Notes under the pieces: model-generated
What the model saw: only the letters and a program-made list of their open reading frames with translations
The model's database searches: none
Told to the model about the DNA's origin: nothing
Translations under genes and position numbers: made by a program
Assembly: GCA_032250895.1 (NCBI GenBank)
Contig: JAVVEZ010000122.1
Coordinates: 1-7,645, forward strand
DNA length: 7,645 nt
DNA from: JAVVEZ01 sp032250895
GTDB lineage: Bacteria > Pseudomonadota > Gammaproteobacteria > Pseudomonadales > Pseudohongiellaceae
Reading direction: 5' to 3'
Shown: in pieces, positions 6,668 to 7,645 of the stretch
How the letters are laid out: each line of letters begins with the position of its first letter
How positions within the stretch are numbered: the first letter of the stretch is position 1

Positions 6668-7552
6668 TCAGTCTTCCTGCCCCTCGATCGGGGCGAGTCC
6701 CCGCTGCAATTCCGAGCCGGCATTTCCCTCGAGTGACAACCTTGCACCGCTGCGAATCAGCGCGGTTTCGGGAGGGCCCTGGAAAAACGTATAGCCCTCA
6801 CGGGTTTCTTTCCAGGCGGACGGGCCGGCCAGATATTTGCCTGCCGCCAGGGTGGCGTCCTTGATGCGCGTGATCAGCGCTTCATAGGCGGCATCGCCCT
6901 GGCGCATTCCGGTAAAGCTGCCGATATCCGAACTGGCGGCAAAAACCACATCGACGTGTTCCAGGCCGGCGATCTGGTCGGCAATTTCGATGCCCGCCGG
7001 ATTTTCAATCATGGCTACGATCATGATGTTGTCATTGGCGGCCTGCCGGTAGCCACGGCCCCAGAGCGTGCCGTATTGGCCGCCGCCCTGGCTGCGCCTG
7101 CCCACTGGGGGATACTTGGCATAGGCAATGGCGTTGCGGATTTTTTCGATGCTGTCCACCATGGGGACAATCACGCCCAGTGCACCAATATCCACGGCCT
7201 TCTGGATGTCGCCTTCACTGTCGGTGGGGACCCGGATAAAGGGGATGGCCGGTCCGGGGCAGGCACGGATCATGGTGGCGACCTCGGCATAGGTCAGAGG
7301 GCTGTGCTGCATCTCGATCCAGAGAAAATCGAAACCGGCATTGGCCATGGCGCAGTAAATATTCAGGTCATTGGTGCTGATGGTGCCGCCCACTACCTGC
7401 TCGCCGCGGGCCAGTTTCATCTTTACGGTATTGAACATTTCCGCCTCGGCGGCCTGGACTGAAATGGGTATCAGGCAGGCAAGCAGTGGCAGCAAGGCTT
7501 TATGGAAAAGCCCTTTGGCGAAGTGCTGCAACGTGGATTCTGATGGGTTCAT
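6668..7552 (-). CDS. HpcH/HpaI family aldolase with a signal peptide
   Basis: A 294-residue class II (metal-dependent) pyruvate-type aldolase of the HpcH/HpaI/citrate lyase family, which typically makes or breaks the C-C bond between a 2-oxo acid and an aldehyde. Visible active-site positions are H83 (WIEMQHSP), R107 (PFIRVP), metal ligand E183 (MIENPAG) and metal ligand D209 (FAASSDIGSFTG). The spacings (24 and 26 residues) match HpaI closely. KYPPVGRRSQGG (146-157) is also typical. Unusually, the first 34 residues form a Sec signal peptide (hydrophobic LLPLLACLIPISVQA), so the enzyme should be periplasmic, whereas characterised members are cytoplasmic. The start has AGGGGG seven bases upstream, which supports the extended N-terminus. 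It converges on the SnoaL-like gene and is probably separately transcribed. It could process a fragment released in the same pathway, but its substrate is unknown. Confidence 0.92.
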   Translation of the reverse strand: MNPSESTLQHFAKGLFHKALLPLLACLIPISVQAAEAEMFNTVKMKLARGEQVVGGTISTNDLNIYCAMANAGFDFLWIEMQHSPLTYAEVATMIRACPGPAIPFIRVPTDSEGDIQKAVDIGALGVIVPMVDSIEKIRNAIAYAKYPPVGRRSQGGGQYGTLWGRGYRQAANDNIMIVAMIENPAGIEIADQIAGLEHVDVVFAASSDIGSFTGMRQGDAAYEALITRIKDATLAAGKYLAGPSAWKETREGYTFFQGPPETALIRSGARLSLEGNAGSELQRGLAPIEGQED

Positions 7553-7581
7553 GAGTATACCCCCTGAGACATGTCGTATTT

Positions 7582-7587
7582 ATTATA
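7582..7587 (-). promoter_or_regulatory. Candidate -10 element for the aldolase gene
   Basis: On the minus strand TATAAT lies in an AT-rich run about 30 bases before the aldolase start, placing transcription start roughly 20-25 bases before it. No good -35 hexamer is seen at the right spacing. CCTGAGAC and CCTGAAGAC, in opposite orientation, flank the element and may bind a regulator that would compensate. Confidence 0.45.
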
Positions 7588-7645
7588 TAGGGGTCTTCAG
7601 GAAAATTTGTGGGTAAATATTCTCAATTCTGAGCCTCCTGGGGCT

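Noticed and set aside
6532..6747. A 71-codon minus-strand frame crossing the aldolase 3' end
   Set aside because: It begins inside the aldolase gene out of frame and shows no ribosome site or recognisable motif.
6956..7462. A 168-codon plus-strand frame opposite the aldolase gene
   Set aside because: Antisense to an aldolase with intact active-site residues; Gly/Asp/His-rich composition is typical of a shadow frame.

Overview
The window looks like chromosomal DNA from a Gram-negative, probably marine or environmental gammaproteobacterium. The evidence is a TonB-dependent outer-membrane receptor with a C-terminal phenylalanine, several Sec and Tat signal peptides, moderate-to-high GC coding DNA, and a gene set typical of bacteria that use complex organic matter. 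The assignment to a group such as the Cellvibrionales is inference only. I see no rRNA, tRNA, CRISPR array, transposase or integrase.

Layout. Left block, all minus strand: a Tat-exported PhoD-like metallophosphatase cut by the window edge (1-414), preceded by a 751-residue TonB-dependent receptor (474-2729). A 275-bp spacer (2730-3004) holds a repeat-rich possible operator and a 51-codon open stretch that reads like protein but has no start. Next on the minus strand is a secreted protein of DUF8021/NTF2-like type (3005-3937). A 155-bp divergent promoter region separates it from a plus-strand operon: a carotenoid-cleavage/lignostilbene-dioxygenase family enzyme (4093-5595), a 97-residue Tat-signal protein of unknown function overlapping it by one base (5595-5888), and a secreted SnoaL/NTF2-like protein (5948-6505). 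After a convergent spacer with a hairpin comes a minus-strand HpcH/HpaI-type aldolase carrying an unusual signal peptide (6668-7552), with its own promoter region up to the right edge.

How the genes may work together. The dioxygenase keeps all four iron-ligand histidines. At the expected places it also has the Phe, Tyr and Lys that hold the phenol of 4-hydroxystilbenes in characterised lignostilbene dioxygenases. In Novosphingobium an NTF2-like lyase (LdpA) makes lignostilbene from a beta-1 lignin dimer, and a dioxygenase (Lsd) then splits it into two vanillins. An NTF2-like gene in the same operon as an Lsd-like gene suggests a related route for stilbenoid or lignin-derived dimers here. The TonB receptor would take up the substrate, the exported NTF2-like proteins would act in the periplasm, the dioxygenase would cleave in the cytoplasm, and the aldolase could handle an aldehyde or 2-oxo-acid fragment. 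This pathway is inference from family membership and gene order. The most distinctive parts are the export signals on nearly every component except the dioxygenase, and the tiny Tat protein translationally coupled to it.
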